Shown: one piece after another, positions 17,044 through 27,412 of the stretch | Layout of the letters: each line of letters begins with the position of its first letter | How positions within the stretch are numbered: the first letter of the stretch is position 1 | Assembly (NCBI GenBank): GCA_025656675.1 | Contig: JAHXHN010000011.1 | Coordinates: 20,506 to 84,505, forward strand | Direction of reading: 5' to 3' | DNA length: 64,000 nt | Source: Candidatus Thiodiazotropha sp. (ex Codakia rugifera) | GTDB taxonomy: Bacteria; Pseudomonadota; Gammaproteobacteria; Chromatiales; Chromatiaceae | Program-made: the position numbers and the translations under genes | Notes under the pieces: model-generated | Seen by the model: only the letters and a program-made list of their open reading frames with translations | The model's database searches: none | What the model was told of the DNA's origin: nothing

Positions 17044-19164
17044 TCAATTGATGGAGCGCTGCCTTAGTGTTTGAATAGATGACCTGTTTGGCTTGTTCAG
17101 GATCAATTCTTCAATTGTATGAATGAAGTGGGAGGAGTTGATTGGTTTGGTGAGAAATGCATCACAACCTGCTGCAAAGCACCGTTGTTGCGCTTCATGT
17201 GTTAAATTGGCAGTAAGTATCATGATTGCGACAGATTGATTGATACCACTATCAGAACGTACCTGTTTGATGATATCTATACCGGTTATGATCGGCATCT
17301 GCATATCAAGAATTACGAAATCAAATCTATCATTACTTAATTGTTCGAGGGCGCTCTGACTATTATCATGCATTACAACTTGATACCCCTCCCGTTCCAG
17401 GATCTCCTTTATGAGGTAGCGAATGACCGGGCTGTCTTCTGCGACAAGTATCTTTCTATCTCTGGCAAGGTTACGAGTTTCCCTGTTTGTTAGATTAGTG
17501 TCATTGGCCTGTGGTTCTTTTGAAAATAAGTAGTGAATTGCATTAAGGAGTTGTTTTTCCTCATTGAGTGCCTCTACAACGATACAGGCATCAAGAATAG
17601 GAGAGCTTTTACCTAATGATTTTTGCTGATTGCGTACAAATATCGTTCTGGCATTTATCAATGGATTAGAAAGCAGTTGATTGTAGTATCCTACCTTATC
17701 GAACTGTAGACAGGATTCATCAAATATTATCAATGAACCGACAGGCTTGTTTGTGTGATCTGTTTCGAACTGAATGATATCACTTTGTTTATGGAGTAGT
17801 GTATTGGAAACTGACCATGTTAAGAGGGTTTCTTCAATAGATTCTGCAAATTCAACGGTATGCGTAATGGTGGTTGTCTTACAGCCAAAAAATTTATCAA
17901 GCTTGGAATTATGTGCCTCGTAAAATTCCAGGTCAAAGAAGAAGCGGCTGCCTTCTCCTATACTGCTATCGACAGTCAATTCTCCACCCATAAGTTTGAC
18001 TAAATCATAGGCGATCGCCATTCCCAGGCCTGTTCCACCAACCTTGCGTGCATCTGAATCTTCAAGTTGAGTAAATCGTTCAAAAATCACAGTCTGCATC
18101 TCCTGGCTGATGCCAATTCCAGAATCAGTGACTTCAAAACGGACTAATGTTTGATTTTCTCTACTGGTAATTCTTTTTACCACGAGTTCAATATGGCCCG
18201 TATCGGTAAACTTAACGGCATTACTCAACAGATTCATAAGCACTTGACGTAAGCGAATCTGATCACCAGAAACGTAGAATGGGACAAGAGCCGATACATG
18301 GATATCCAGTTTGAGTGATTTGGTCTGTGCGACCGACAAGTGGCTGTTTGCAACGAAATGTATCAAAGCGTGTAAATCAAAAGGTTTATTCTCAATCGCA
18401 ACGTAACCAGCCTCGATCTTTGAAATATCGAGTACATCATTGAGAATGGACAAGAGATGTTTAGACGAGGATTCAATAATAGAGATATTCTCATGCGCAG
18501 CTGGTGTATGTTGTTGCTGACGCATCAGTTCACTGACACCAATAATGCCTGTCAGTGGTGTTCGAATCTCGTGGCTCATGTTGGCTAAAAATCTTGATTT
18601 GGCCTCATTTGCTATTTGAGCCTGTTTTTTTGCAAGCAACAGATTTCGTAATAAGTAAGAAACAAAAACAGGGATTATGATGTTTGCAGCCAATAGGCTA
18701 TAACTAAGAAATTTATTATCCATCCAGAAAGCAGCTGTCTCGATAACGATGAAAAAACCAATGTTGGAGATGACTGTTGCAGCATATAAGTATCGAATCC
18801 CGAAACGTACACCATATCCTACGGTGATAAGCAACATGATGGCAAAAAGTGGAGTGCCATATTCACCCATTGTATAGAGACCATAAAATACGATCGTGTT
18901 ATCACCGACCAGGGTTATTACTCTCCTAATCAGAGAAGATTCCTGTTGATAAAGAAATCCGGCAAGTATCAGAAACGAGAATAGTGCATAGCTCAAGGAT
19001 GCATAAAGATGAAATTGATGAACTGGCTCTGTTTCAGGAATGAGCGTTTTTAAAGAGAATATATAGGTTGAAAAGAGGGTGATAAAAAGCAGCCGGACAA
19101 TACCCTGGTGAAACTCCTGTCTTGCTTTAGGGCTAAGTTTCAAGTTGATATTGAATCTATTCAT
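17044..19164 (-). CDS. RpfC-like hybrid sensor histidine kinase / response regulator
   Basis: I start at the ATG at 19164 (706 residues), because this start has a GGA-type site and places the phospho-accepting histidine (S-H-E-I-R-T-P) at residue 198, the position of the equivalent histidine in Xanthomonas RpfC. The N-terminal 180 residues hold about five membrane helices resembling the RpfC input domain (L-L-F-I-T-L-F near the start, [12 protein letters not shown], then [10 protein letters not shown]). HisKA and HATPase_c follow with intact N and G boxes, then an unrecognised region, then a receiver domain with a D-M-Q-M-P phospho-Asp near 620. Unlike RpfC, no HPt domain follows the receiver. 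No rpfF or rpfG homologue is nearby. RpfC senses diffusible fatty-acid signals; the ligand here is inferred only. Confidence 0.85.
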   Translation of the reverse strand: MNRFNINLKLSPKARQEFHQGIVRLLFITLFSTYIFSLKTLIPETEPVHQFHLYASLSYALFSFLILAGFLYQQESSLIRRVITLVGDNTIVFYGLYTMGEYGTPLFAIMLLITVGYGVRFGIRYLYAATVISNIGFFIVIETAAFWMDNKFLSYSLLAANIIIPVFVSYLLRNLLLAKKQAQIANEAKSRFLANMSHEIRTPLTGIIGVSELMRQQQHTPAAHENISIIESSSKHLLSILNDVLDISKIEAGYVAIENKPFDLHALIHFVANSHLSVAQTKSLKLDIHVSALVPFYVSGDQIRLRQVLMNLLSNAVKFTDTGHIELVVKRITSRENQTLVRFEVTDSGIGISQEMQTVIFERFTQLEDSDARKVGGTGLGMAIAYDLVKLMGGELTVDSSIGEGSRFFFDLEFYEAHNSKLDKFFGCKTTTITHTVEFAESIEETLLTWSVSNTLLHKQSDIIQFETDHTNKPVGSLIIFDESCLQFDKVGYYNQLLSNPLINARTIFVRNQQKSLGKSSPILDACIVVEALNEEKQLLNAIHYLFSKEPQANDTNLTNRETRNLARDRKILVAEDSPVIRYLIKEILEREGYQVVMHDNSQSALEQLSNDRFDFVILDMQMPIITGIDIIKQVRSDSGINQSVAIMILTANLTHEAQQRCFAAGCDAFLTKPINSSHFIHTIEELILNKPNRSSIQTLRQRSIN

Positions 19165-19821
19165 CGCTATCCGTGGACTATCCGCTGTCATGCTACACAT
19201 TACTGTTTAAATGGAGGTTCTATCAAATAAGTGCCGCAGTAGGTATACAGGCAACTGCGTGATATTACAGAATTATCTGAAGATACACCATATAAAGGCA
19301 GTTTTTAGGATAACTTGCCAGGGCCTGTTAACACTAATCCAAGCGATCCTGTTGTACCTGAAAAAGCACCAATCAAGGCGCGAGGAGAGCGGTTTGGTGA
19401 TATCAAATGAACGAGGGGCATCATTGAGTGGCGTTTTTTCAGGCCCACACCAAGGGCACTTCCTTCGGGACGCACCCCGAAGGGCTGGGGCTATTTCCCC
19501 CCCACGGCGGCGTGATCATTCGCTCATATAGAGAGGACTACACATCGCTCATTCGGCCTTGCTGGTCAAAAAAAACAGACCCAGCAAGGCCGATTGGATG
19601 AGTGTTAACAGGCCTAGGTAATAAATAGCAGTTTCATTTATTTGAAGGAGTCAGGGGTAAATAGTCTCCCCGGAATCCAGTCTTAAGCCTTTCCCAATAG
19701 GAATTGGGTAGAATATGAAATGACCCAAATGAGCCATCCTGGTGGTGCATATGATCTTTTTATCAATTTAGAGTAATTATTATCCAATTGGCTGGCGTGT
19801 CTGTTTTAATAAAGTTTGATG
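19165..19821. other. Intergenic region containing a MITE-like repeat
   Basis: This 657-base stretch between two leftward genes has no credible gene. Its central part (19321-19615) is a repeat element with long terminal inverted repeats, described separately. The remaining sequence on either side shows nothing I can name; the leftward kinase promoter must lie in 19165-19320. Confidence 0.6.
19321..19615. mobile_element. MITE-like repeat element, copy A (about 295 bp)
   Basis: The ends GGCCTGTTAACACT (19322-19335) and AGTGTTAACAGGCC (19601-19614) are perfect 14-base inverted repeats. The similarity continues imperfectly inward for about 25 more bases (AATCCAAGCG... against CATCCAATCG...). A perfect 13-base hairpin TCGGCCTTGCTGG / CCAGCAAGGCCGA lies at 19553-19565 and 19581-19593. 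No transposase is encoded. A shorter relative at 33987-34090 shares the ends and the internal AAGGCGCGAGGAG block, so this is a dispersed family. I see no certain target-site duplication. Confidence 0.75.
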
Positions 19822-21189
19822 CTAATGTTCAATTAGCATATGTGCTGTAAGATTATAGCGCTTGATCATTCGATAGACACTGCGTTCACTTATACCCATG
19901 ACCTCTGCAACCTGTGATCGGCGGCCGGAAAATTTCTTTAGCTGTTGCATTAAATATTTTGCGGTCAACTCTTCCAGACTTGGGTCGTGATCGAAGGCGA
20001 GGTTGATAACTGCTCGCTGATAACTTTTTGATGGCCCGAATGCAAGATGTTCAGGCTGGATACTTTTCTTGTCCCGAGAGAGAATAATTGCACGTTCAAC
20101 CACATTTTTCAGCTCACGGATATTGCCTGGCCAGTCATAAGCCGTTAGTTTACGCACTGCAGCAGGGGTAAGCTGCTTATCAATACGGCGTGAAAAGTTG
20201 TGATTCTTTATAAAATTCTCAGCAAGTTGAAGAATGTCCTCTCTTCGGTCCCGTAGAGGTGGAACAGTGATATTGAAACCATTCAGGCGATAGTAGAGAT
20301 CGGCTCTGAACCCATCTGTATTTGCCATCTCCTCCAAATTACGATTTGTGGCTGCAACAATGCGTACATCGGCAACCAGATCTTTTATACCACCCAGTCG
20401 TCTGAAGATCCCAGTCTCGAGTACACGTAATAGTTTTGATTGTATACTCGGATCAATTTCGCCAATTTCATCAAGAAATAGAGTACCTCCTGCGGCACCT
20501 TCAATAAGTCCCTTCTTTTGTCTGTCGGCACCGGTGAATGCTCCCTTTTCATGTCCAAATAGCTCAGATTCAAAGAGCTTTTCCTGGAGTGTACAGCAAT
20601 CTACAGCAACGAAATTACGGGATGAACGAGGGCTATATTCATGAATGGCCCGTGCAACAAGCTCTTTGCCGGTACCACTTTCACCCTGAACAAGTACTGA
20701 AATATCATCCTGTGCTACGGCCTCAATCAGTCGCCGAATCGCTTCCAGGACGCTGCTATGACCAATCAATGTCCGCTCCTTGTAGGTTGTGGCACGAAGT
20801 TGACGTTTACAAAATTGATGGTCATTCCGCAAGGCTGCAGTTGAAATGGCTCTTTCTACGGTCAGTAACAACTCTTCAGGGCTGATGGGTTTTAAAAGGT
20901 AATCAGCAGCACCTTTTTTCATTGCATCGACAGCGTCTTTTACAGAACCGTAAGCAGTAAGAATAATGACGGGATATTCATCAACTATAGATGGCAATTG
21001 TTCAAGGCTGTCGCCATCAGGGAGTCGGGCATCCATGACAATTAGCGAAGGCTCATTGCTGTGAAGATGTTTCTGTGCTGCCGACCAGCTAGGTACCCCT
21101 GATGATTGATAGCCCGCTTTGGTTAATTGGCGTACTATTAATTGATTCAGAGTGGTGTCATCCTCAATCACAAGAATCGATTCACTCAT
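19822..21189 (-). CDS. Sigma-54-dependent response regulator, NtrC/AtoC family
   Basis: The 455-residue protein has a receiver domain (phospho-Asp53 in I-V-M-D-A-R-L-P), a sigma-54 AAA+ domain and a Fis-type helix-turn-helix at the end. The Walker A (G-E-S-G-T-G-K-E), the sigma-54-contacting G-A-F-T-G-A loop, Walker B (G-G-T-L-F-L-D-E) and R-A-D-L-Y-Y-R-L are all intact, so it should activate sigma-54 promoters. Its ribosome binding site AGGTGA overlaps the stop codon of the upstream histidine kinase gene (6-base gap), so the two are translated together and form a two-component pair. Its targets are unknown; I found no clear sigma-54 promoter in the window. Confidence 0.93.
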   Translation of the reverse strand: MSESILVIEDDTTLNQLIVRQLTKAGYQSSGVPSWSAAQKHLHSNEPSLIVMDARLPDGDSLEQLPSIVDEYPVIILTAYGSVKDAVDAMKKGAADYLLKPISPEELLLTVERAISTAALRNDHQFCKRQLRATTYKERTLIGHSSVLEAIRRLIEAVAQDDISVLVQGESGTGKELVARAIHEYSPRSSRNFVAVDCCTLQEKLFESELFGHEKGAFTGADRQKKGLIEGAAGGTLFLDEIGEIDPSIQSKLLRVLETGIFRRLGGIKDLVADVRIVAATNRNLEEMANTDGFRADLYYRLNGFNITVPPLRDRREDILQLAENFIKNHNFSRRIDKQLTPAAVRKLTAYDWPGNIRELKNVVERAIILSRDKKSIQPEHLAFGPSKSYQRAVINLAFDHDPSLEELTAKYLMQQLKKFSGRRSQVAEVMGISERSVYRMIKRYNLTAHMLIEH

Positions 21190-21195
21190 TTTGTT

Positions 21196-23040
21196 TCACC
21201 TAATGTTTTTATCAGGGTCTGGTAGTAATACACGAAACGTACTACCGTCACCTTCTGAGCTATTGACTGAAATTTTACCATCATGATTTTTAATAATTGT
21301 ATGGGTGATGGAGAGACCTAAACCTGTCCCATGAGAACCATCAGCACGGCGACTGAAAAATGGATCAAAGATTTTCTTTATGTCGTCCTCTTTGATACCA
21401 ACCCCGCTATCGCGAAAAACAATTTCAATTCCGATGTCGGTTCGTGAGGTACTTACCTTAAGCGTGCCACCATTTGGCATGGCATGAAAGGCATTCTGTG
21501 CAAGATTAAGGGTGACCATACGCATTTCACTGTCAATAGCGAGAATTCGCAGTCCAGGCTGATAGTTTTCAATAATCTCTATTCTGTTACTTTCAGCCTC
21601 CCAGTGCAGCAAGCTGACGGTATCACGAAGTACGCTTTGAATATCGAGTAGCAATGGGGAAGAATCTTGTGGTGCTCCCAGCTTCAGAAGATGTTCTGTC
21701 ACATCAATACAATTGTCTACTTCTTTATCGAGTATCTCCAGGTAGCTGGATACTTCATCAGTCGGCATGTCGAGTTCTGCCAGTATTTGCAGAGAAGCAT
21801 GCAATGCTATGCGTACCGAGGTCAGAGGATTGTAAATTTCATGGGCTACACCGGTTGCCAAACGGCCAAGTTCAGAAAGTTTTTGCTCCTGCGAGTATTT
21901 GACGGATTTTTCCAGGTCTCGGATAGATTCAACAATTAATTGTTCCATCTTACCGTTGATATAGCTCTTCATGGGCGCTGCATAGATTTCAACATCCATA
22001 CGACTGCCGTCTTGCCGGGTATGATGATGCAGGGCCTTGACCGGTTTCCCGTGCTGAACTATTTCATGAACCGGACAGGTGATGAGTGTGGGCGGGCATG
22101 GCTCGGTTCGATTGTGGGAGTACTTGTAGCAGACATCCAGGGCAGATTCGTCCGAAAGGCCGAGTTGCTCTTTATAACTCCGATTTACCAATTGTACATT
22201 ATATTTACTGTCGATAATTCTTACCCCATCAGGGATGGCATCAACAAGGGACTGAAGAAATACCTCTTTTTCCTTCAGTTCACGGAGTTTATCCTGAAGG
22301 TTGCCCGCCATCCGGTTAATGGTATGACCGAGGCGTGCCAACTCATCCTCTCCTTGCAATGCAACGCGTGTCTTTAATTCACCTTGACTCAATGCGTCAC
22401 TGGCATCTGATAGTGTAGAGATCGGTTTCAAGACATAGCGGCGTATAAACCACCAACCTCCCGTAATGTTAATTAGTACGATGATTGCACCGGATCCCAT
22501 CAATACCAAGGTTGTCTGCCAGGCATGCTGGCGTAATGATGCTGCATCGTAATCCACGTATAGGATGCCGTTGATAGGGTTTATATCGATCGGACCGTGG
22601 CACTCTGTACAGGGTGCTTTGTTATGCACAGGGTTAATGCTGCGTAGTACTTCATGTCCAGCACTGTCGGTGATAAAACCTGCAGTGGCATCGTTATTAT
22701 TTTTATCAAATACCAACGTATTACCAAGAAGAGTGGAGGAGTCTGCGAATCGTACTTCACCAGCCGGGTTAGTTATCATGACATTGACTATGTTCTGCTG
22801 CTGCCCTAATCCATGGACAATATGGCGCAGACCGTCCAGGTCCCGCTTCAACATCGCATTTTCCAATGAAGTGCGTAACAGTTGATTGACCTGAGTGACC
22901 GCTTCGGTTCGTTCCCGGCCGATTTCCGATTTGTACATACCGAGGAAAAGCATCAGAAAGATGAGCGTACTCATCAGCAATCCGGCTGCAGTCGCAACCA
23001 GAAACCGACGATTTAAACGAGCTGTCATCCAATGGAACAT
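21196..23040 (-). CDS. Membrane histidine kinase with a periplasmic CXXCH (haem c-type) motif
   Basis: The 614-residue kinase has two membrane helices (about 12-35 and 175-198) enclosing a periplasmic domain of about 140 residues. That domain contains C-T-E-C-H (144-148), the covalent haem c attachment motif, placed just before a strand leading to the second helix. Then come HAMP (about 200-252), a PAS domain (about 258-370) with three cysteines (304, 315, 322), HisKA with His400 in A-H-E-I-Y-N-P, and a complete HATPase_c domain. The haem motif suggests sensing of redox state, oxygen or nitric oxide. It is followed directly by its cognate sigma-54-type regulator. Haem binding is inferred from the motif alone. 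Confidence 0.9.
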   Translation of the reverse strand: MFHWMTARLNRRFLVATAAGLLMSTLIFLMLFLGMYKSEIGRERTEAVTQVNQLLRTSLENAMLKRDLDGLRHIVHGLGQQQNIVNVMITNPAGEVRFADSSTLLGNTLVFDKNNNDATAGFITDSAGHEVLRSINPVHNKAPCTECHGPIDINPINGILYVDYDAASLRQHAWQTTLVLMGSGAIIVLINITGGWWFIRRYVLKPISTLSDASDALSQGELKTRVALQGEDELARLGHTINRMAGNLQDKLRELKEKEVFLQSLVDAIPDGVRIIDSKYNVQLVNRSYKEQLGLSDESALDVCYKYSHNRTEPCPPTLITCPVHEIVQHGKPVKALHHHTRQDGSRMDVEIYAAPMKSYINGKMEQLIVESIRDLEKSVKYSQEQKLSELGRLATGVAHEIYNPLTSVRIALHASLQILAELDMPTDEVSSYLEILDKEVDNCIDVTEHLLKLGAPQDSSPLLLDIQSVLRDTVSLLHWEAESNRIEIIENYQPGLRILAIDSEMRMVTLNLAQNAFHAMPNGGTLKVSTSRTDIGIEIVFRDSGVGIKEDDIKKIFDPFFSRRADGSHGTGLGLSITHTIIKNHDGKISVNSSEGDGSTFRVLLPDPDKNIR

Positions 23041-23513
23041 AATAGCCAGATTGAGTCCCTGCTAAGATTGCATACCAGTTCATTACCACCATCTACTGCT
23101 TCTAGTATTAGATTCTAACCCTATCTGAGGGAATTTCTCTGACAAATTGTCAGGTCGTGAGTTTATGAGAACGTATGATAAAGTCGTTCTACCTATTTGA
23201 TTCAAAATCAGTTTCCAATTCATCAGAAACATTGACCTAGTCACCTATATAATGCGTTTATAGGTTGCCTGTTACTCTCTATTGATTGAGATACATTGCG
23301 GTGACACTGGAAAATTCAAATAAATAAACAGTTTTCGATTGTGATATCGGAAATGTCTTGTGGATAATTTATAAAAAAGTATAAATAACAATAAGGTGAA
23401 GTGTTTTGTGCAGTGCACATTCAATTCATTTGTGTAGCTTGGGGAGGGTGTTCATATTGATTTTTTGGGCAAATCAATCCCTGCCACAGCAGCCCAGCCA
23501 GGTGAAAATAAGT
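23041..23513. other. Intergenic region upstream of the haem-type kinase operon
   Basis: No gene is seen in 473 bases. The left part must contain the promoter of the kinase/regulator operon. A perfect 8-base inverted repeat ATTGATTT/AAATCAAT (23456-23463 / 23471-23478) lies 36 bases beyond the stop of the sugar dehydrogenase gene and could form a weak terminator, though no T-run follows on the minus strand. Confidence 0.45.
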
Positions 23514-24647
23514 CTAACTCTCAGGGCTTGGAGATAGACGAACCAGTTTTCCATTCTCTTCATCGGTGACCAAGTAGATCAGCCCATCTGGACCTTGTCG
23601 TACATCGCGGATTCTCCCCAGTTCATCACTCAACAGACGCTCTTCATGGGTAATGGTCTCTCCATCCAGCTCGAGTCTGACAAGTTGTTGAAATTTGAGT
23701 GAACCCACAAACAGATTGCCTTGCCAGCCTTTAAATGCATTTCCCGTGTAAAAAGCCATGCCCGAGGGTGCAATGGAAGGTATCCAATAGTGAATGGGTT
23801 GTACCATACCTTTTTTATGTGAGCCTTCACCGATTTTTGTACCGATAACGTAATTGACTCCATAGCTGATGACCGGCCAGCCATAATTCAAACCAGCATC
23901 GGGTACGTTGATTTCATCGCCACCCTGAGGGCCATGCTCATGGGTCCACACTTTACCGGTCTGGGGATTGAGTGCCGCGCCCTGCATATTGCGATGACCA
24001 TAACTGTAGATTTCCGGCTTCACCCCACTTATGCCGATAAAGGGGTTGTCTTGGGGTACTCGGCCATCATCATGCAGACGAATCAATGATCCGGCGTGGT
24101 CATTTAGATCTTGCGCACGAGGACGGTCACCACGGTCTCCCAATGTGATATAAAGATAACCCTGCCTGTCAAAAACCAGGCGCGAACCGAAGTGTTGACG
24201 GGCCTTTGTCTTACGATCCATTTGAAAGATCACTTCGACCTGTTCCAGTTGTCGATTTTTTAGTCTGCCACGAGAGACGGTTGTCCCAACACGATATCCA
24301 TCCGATTCAGCATAGGAAAAGTAGACCCATTGGTTGTTGATGAAATCAGGGTGTATGACGATATCGAGGAGACCTCCCTGGCCGTGTTGCCGAATGGGTG
24401 GAACGCCCTTAATCGGCGCAGGTTCAAGATCCCCCTGACTATCGATAAGACGAAGATTGCCACCCCGTTCACTGACTAATATTTTACCATCGGGTAGAAA
24501 AGCGATTGACCAGGGGTGAGATAATCCAGAAGTGATAACCTGATAAGAGATCGCATGTTTCTCAGTCTGAATAACAGGTGATGCAACAACATGCGTTAGC
24601 TGAAGCAGTGCCACTAATACACAAAGGATCAATATAGGATGAGTCAT
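23514..24647 (-). CDS. PQQ-dependent aldose sugar dehydrogenase-like protein (YliI/sGDH family)
   Basis: The ATG at 24647, preceded by GGTGA, gives 377 residues with a signal peptide ending near V-V-A-S; a GTG four codons earlier is a less likely start. The mature part is a six-bladed propeller of the soluble glucose/sorbosone dehydrogenase family. Visible landmarks are G-L-S-H-P-W-S-I-A-F-L-P-D-G, R-Q-H-G-Q-G-G-L-L-D-I, G-S-R-L-V-F-D, S-Y-G-H-R-N-M-Q-G, and H-E-H-G-P-Q-G-G-D-E-I-N with N-Y-G-W-P. In characterised relatives these residues bind PQQ and calcium and oxidise aldoses in the periplasm. No PQQ biosynthesis genes are in the window. The substrate is unknown. Confidence 0.9.
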   Translation of the reverse strand: MTHPILILCVLVALLQLTHVVASPVIQTEKHAISYQVITSGLSHPWSIAFLPDGKILVSERGGNLRLIDSQGDLEPAPIKGVPPIRQHGQGGLLDIVIHPDFINNQWVYFSYAESDGYRVGTTVSRGRLKNRQLEQVEVIFQMDRKTKARQHFGSRLVFDRQGYLYITLGDRGDRPRAQDLNDHAGSLIRLHDDGRVPQDNPFIGISGVKPEIYSYGHRNMQGAALNPQTGKVWTHEHGPQGGDEINVPDAGLNYGWPVISYGVNYVIGTKIGEGSHKKGMVQPIHYWIPSIAPSGMAFYTGNAFKGWQGNLFVGSLKFQQLVRLELDGETITHEERLLSDELGRIRDVRQGPDGLIYLVTDEENGKLVRLSPSPES

Positions 24648-24907
24648 TAATTTCACCACAGGCTGTTGACTACAAATCTAGTGTAGGCCACTACACTGGC
24701 TTCTGTCTGAAATTTTGTGAAAGACGACCACCCGTTTTTACGGGTCTGCAGGGTGGCTTCTTGTTGCTGATTGGCTAAACATTTGCAATATACAATAGGC
24801 ATGACAGTCAGCAGGAATAATGATTTATGACTAAATAGCAAGTGTCTTAAAGCTCAGTTATTATCAATGCATACTATAGTGACAGTTAACATTTCGTGTG
24901 AGACCTC

Positions 24908-25324
24908 ATGGCATTGAAAATCTCCAATCAAATCGTGATCCCGGATAGTGAGATCGAGTTCAGCGCCATCCGTGCACAAGGGGCGGGTGGGCAGAATGTC
25001 AATAAGGTTGCTTCTGCAATCCACTTGCGTTTTAACATTTCAACATCTTCATTACCTGAGGCCTATCGACACCGGCTGTTGAAATTAAGGGACAAGAGAA
25101 TCAGTCGAGAAGGTGTAATTGTCATCAAAGCGCAACGCTATCGAGATCAGGAGAAGAATCGTCAAGATGCCTTGCAGCGCCTTCAAACACTGATTCACAG
25201 CGTGACAGTGAGTCAAAAAAGGCGGATAGCCACTAAACCGACAAAAGCCTCACGGCAGCGACGCCTGGATAACAAGAACCTTCGTGGCAGGCAGAAAGCA
25301 CTGCGTCGAAAAGTCATTGAATAA
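24908..25324 (+). CDS. arfB: Alternative ribosome-rescue factor B (peptidyl-tRNA hydrolase)
   Basis: The 138-residue protein has the release-factor catalytic loop with G-G-Q at residues 27-29 (A-Q-G-A-G-G-Q-N-V-N-K-V) and a long basic C-terminal tail rich in Arg and Lys. In ArfB (YaeJ) that tail enters the empty mRNA channel of stalled ribosomes. The length matches E. coli ArfB (140 residues). It hydrolyses peptidyl-tRNA on non-stop complexes independently of tmRNA. GTGAG lies shortly before the ATG. In E. coli arfB sits next to yaeQ; here citrate synthase lies between them. Confidence 0.95.
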   Translation: MALKISNQIVIPDSEIEFSAIRAQGAGGQNVNKVASAIHLRFNISTSSLPEAYRHRLLKLRDKRISREGVIVIKAQRYRDQEKNRQDALQRLQTLIHSVTVSQKRRIATKPTKASRQRRLDNKNLRGRQKALRRKVIE

Positions 25325-25478
25325 CCGCTGCTGATGAGCCTCAGCCATGTAGCATTCAAGCCGTAATAGAACATCGCCATCATCTACCTGTCTAATAACT
25401 AAACCCCATACTCTCAGTTTTGCTCTATATTTTGCATAGTCAGGCTTTAGTCGTAAAAAATTTGTTGGGAGAATAACA

Positions 25479-26777
25479 ATGACTGATAAATACTATTTAA
25501 AACAGGAAGATGCATCCGATAATGGTGTTGAGCTGACAGTTAGGAAACCTGTTCAAGGTCCTCCAGCCATTGATGTTACCAAGCTCTATCGGGATCAGGG
25601 ATTGTTTACCTATGACCCGGGATTTATGTCAACGGCGAGTTGTGAAAGTAGTATTACCTACATCGATGGCGAGGCGGGGATTCTGGAGTACCGGGGGTAT
25701 CCAATCGAACAGTTAGCGGCCCAAGCAGACTATGTCGAGATTGCCTACTTGTTGTTATACGGTGAACTACCGAATAGCACTCAACTGCAAGAGTTTGATG
25801 AAATCATTACTCATCACACCATGCTCAATGAAAACCTCAAGGATTTCTTCGGTGGTTTTCATTATGATGCTCATCCGATGGCCATCATGGTGGGTGTAGT
25901 GGGGTCGCTATCGGCGTTCTATCATGACTCACTGGATATCAATAATCCCCGACATCGAGAGATATCTGCTCATCGTTTGATAGCTAAAATGCCAACAATC
26001 GCGGCTGCCAGCTACAAACACAATATCAGTGAGCCAATCATCTATCCCAGTAATGATCTCTCTTATTGCGCCAATCTACTGCAGATGATGTTTGCAACGC
26101 CTTGCGAGTCGTATCAACCCCATCCAATAGCTGTTCAGGCAATGAATCTGTTGTTTATTCTACATGCCGATCATGAACAGAATGCCAGTACCTCAACAGT
26201 CAGGCTGGCAGGTAGTTCTCAGGCGAATCCGTTCGCCTGTATTGCCGCAGGGATTGCATCGCTCTGGGGACCTGCACATGGTGGGGCGAATGAGGCCGTA
26301 CTAAATATGTTGACTGAAATTGGTGACGTCTCGCATATTGACCACTACATTGACAAGGCGAAAGATAAGAAGGATCCCTTTCGTTTGATGGGCTTTGGCC
26401 ATCGGGTCTATAAAAATTTCGATCCCCGCGCGAATATTCTGCGTGAAATGTCTAAAAAGGTGTTAGAAGAACTCGCTGACAGTAATAATCCAACGTTTGA
26501 ATTGGCACTAAGACTGGAAGAGATTGCACTAAAAGATGACTATTTTCTTGAGCGAAAATTATATCCGAACGTGGATTTCTATTCAGGTATTATCTATCGT
26601 GCTTTGAACATCCCTAATAACATGTTTACTGTGATGTTCGCTATCGCGAGAACGGTGGGCTGGGTTTCGCATTGGATGGAGATGATGAGTGATCCCAAGC
26701 AGAGGATTGGTCGTCCGCGTCAAGTCTATATGGGGCCATCTCGTCGGGATTTCGTTCCCCTTGAAAACCGTTCTTAG
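25479..26777 (+). CDS. gltA: Citrate synthase (type II, hexameric-like)
   Basis: The 432-residue enzyme condenses acetyl-CoA and oxaloacetate to citrate, the entry step of the TCA cycle. The catalytic residues are visible: His267 in G-P-A-H-G-G, His308 in G-F-G-H-R-V-Y, and Asp366 in P-N-V-D-F-Y-S-G. The oxaloacetate-binding H-A-D-H-E-Q-N lies near 229-235. Length and motifs fit the type II (gltA) form of gammaproteobacteria. ATG 25479 is preceded by GGGAG. It is a separate unit from arfB (154-base gap); the yaeQ gene follows after 83 bases. Together with the acs/symporter block about 10 kb away it supports growth on acetate. Confidence 0.97.
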   Translation: MTDKYYLKQEDASDNGVELTVRKPVQGPPAIDVTKLYRDQGLFTYDPGFMSTASCESSITYIDGEAGILEYRGYPIEQLAAQADYVEIAYLLLYGELPNSTQLQEFDEIITHHTMLNENLKDFFGGFHYDAHPMAIMVGVVGSLSAFYHDSLDINNPRHREISAHRLIAKMPTIAAASYKHNISEPIIYPSNDLSYCANLLQMMFATPCESYQPHPIAVQAMNLLFILHADHEQNASTSTVRLAGSSQANPFACIAAGIASLWGPAHGGANEAVLNMLTEIGDVSHIDHYIDKAKDKKDPFRLMGFGHRVYKNFDPRANILREMSKKVLEELADSNNPTFELALRLEEIALKDDYFLERKLYPNVDFYSGIIYRALNIPNNMFTVMFAIARTVGWVSHWMEMMSDPKQRIGRPRQVYMGPSRRDFVPLENRS

Positions 26778-26860
26778 TCATTATTTATGGAGGCTCCTCA
26801 ATCATGGCATCACCCCTGTACCTCTTGATTGGGACAGAACCAATAACGAGGTAGATTGAA

Positions 26861-27400
26861 TTGGCACTAAAAGCAACTATTTTTAAGACAGAGTTACAAA
26901 TTTCGGATATGGATAGGCATCACTATCAGAGTTACAGCCTGACTTTGGCCCGTCACCCTTCAGAGACCGATGAACGAATGATGGTGCGTCTTCTTGCCTT
27001 TGCGCTCAATGCCAATGATGCACTCAGTTTTACAAAAGGATTGAGTAGCGATAGTGAGCCTGATCTATGGCAAATGAGCCTGAGTGACGAGATAGAGCTC
27101 TGGATAGAGCTGGGACAACTGGATGAAAAACGGTTACGACGTGCTTGTGGGAGGGCGAAGCAGGTTATTGTCTATCTTTATGCGGATCGTAGCGCCACTG
27201 TTTGGTGGGAACAGAACAGGGATATGCTGAAGCGTTTTTCCAATCTCCGTATCGTTAAACTTTCAGTAAATAGCGAGACTGGACTCGAAGTGCTCTCTCA
27301 ACGGAATATGCATCTCAATGCCACCATTCAGGAGAATCAGGTCTGGCTATCGGACGATAACCAGGCCATTACTGTTGAGGTGAGTGACTGGCTCCACTAA
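26861..27400 (+). CDS. yaeQ: YaeQ family protein
   Basis: The 179-residue protein matches YaeQ from end to end in my recollection: M-A-L-K-A-T-I-F-K at the start, D-M-D-R-H-H-Y at 16-22, then L-T-L-A-R-H-P-S-E-T-D-E-R-M-M-V-R-L, and the closing V-E-V-S-D-W. YaeQ has a PD-(D/E)XK nuclease-like fold; its biological role is unclear. The start is a TTG codon at 26861, preceded by GAGG, because the conserved N-terminus begins there and no ATG precedes it. It converges on the tpm gene with 12 bases between stops. Confidence 0.93.
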   Translation: MALKATIFKTELQISDMDRHHYQSYSLTLARHPSETDERMMVRLLAFALNANDALSFTKGLSSDSEPDLWQMSLSDEIELWIELGQLDEKRLRRACGRAKQVIVYLYADRSATVWWEQNRDMLKRFSNLRIVKLSVNSETGLEVLSQRNMHLNATIQENQVWLSDDNQAITVEVSDWLH

Positions 27401-27412
27401 ATAAAGCAAAGA

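Noticed and set aside
19211..19531. Open frame of 106 codons in the intergenic region with repeat copy A.
   Set aside because: It runs into the inverted-repeat element and its composition changes there; no start signal or family.
19822..23040. A sigma-54 promoter for the targets of the two NtrC-type regulators.
   Set aside because: I looked for TGGC-N7/8-TTGC patterns in the intergenic regions nearby and found none convincing.
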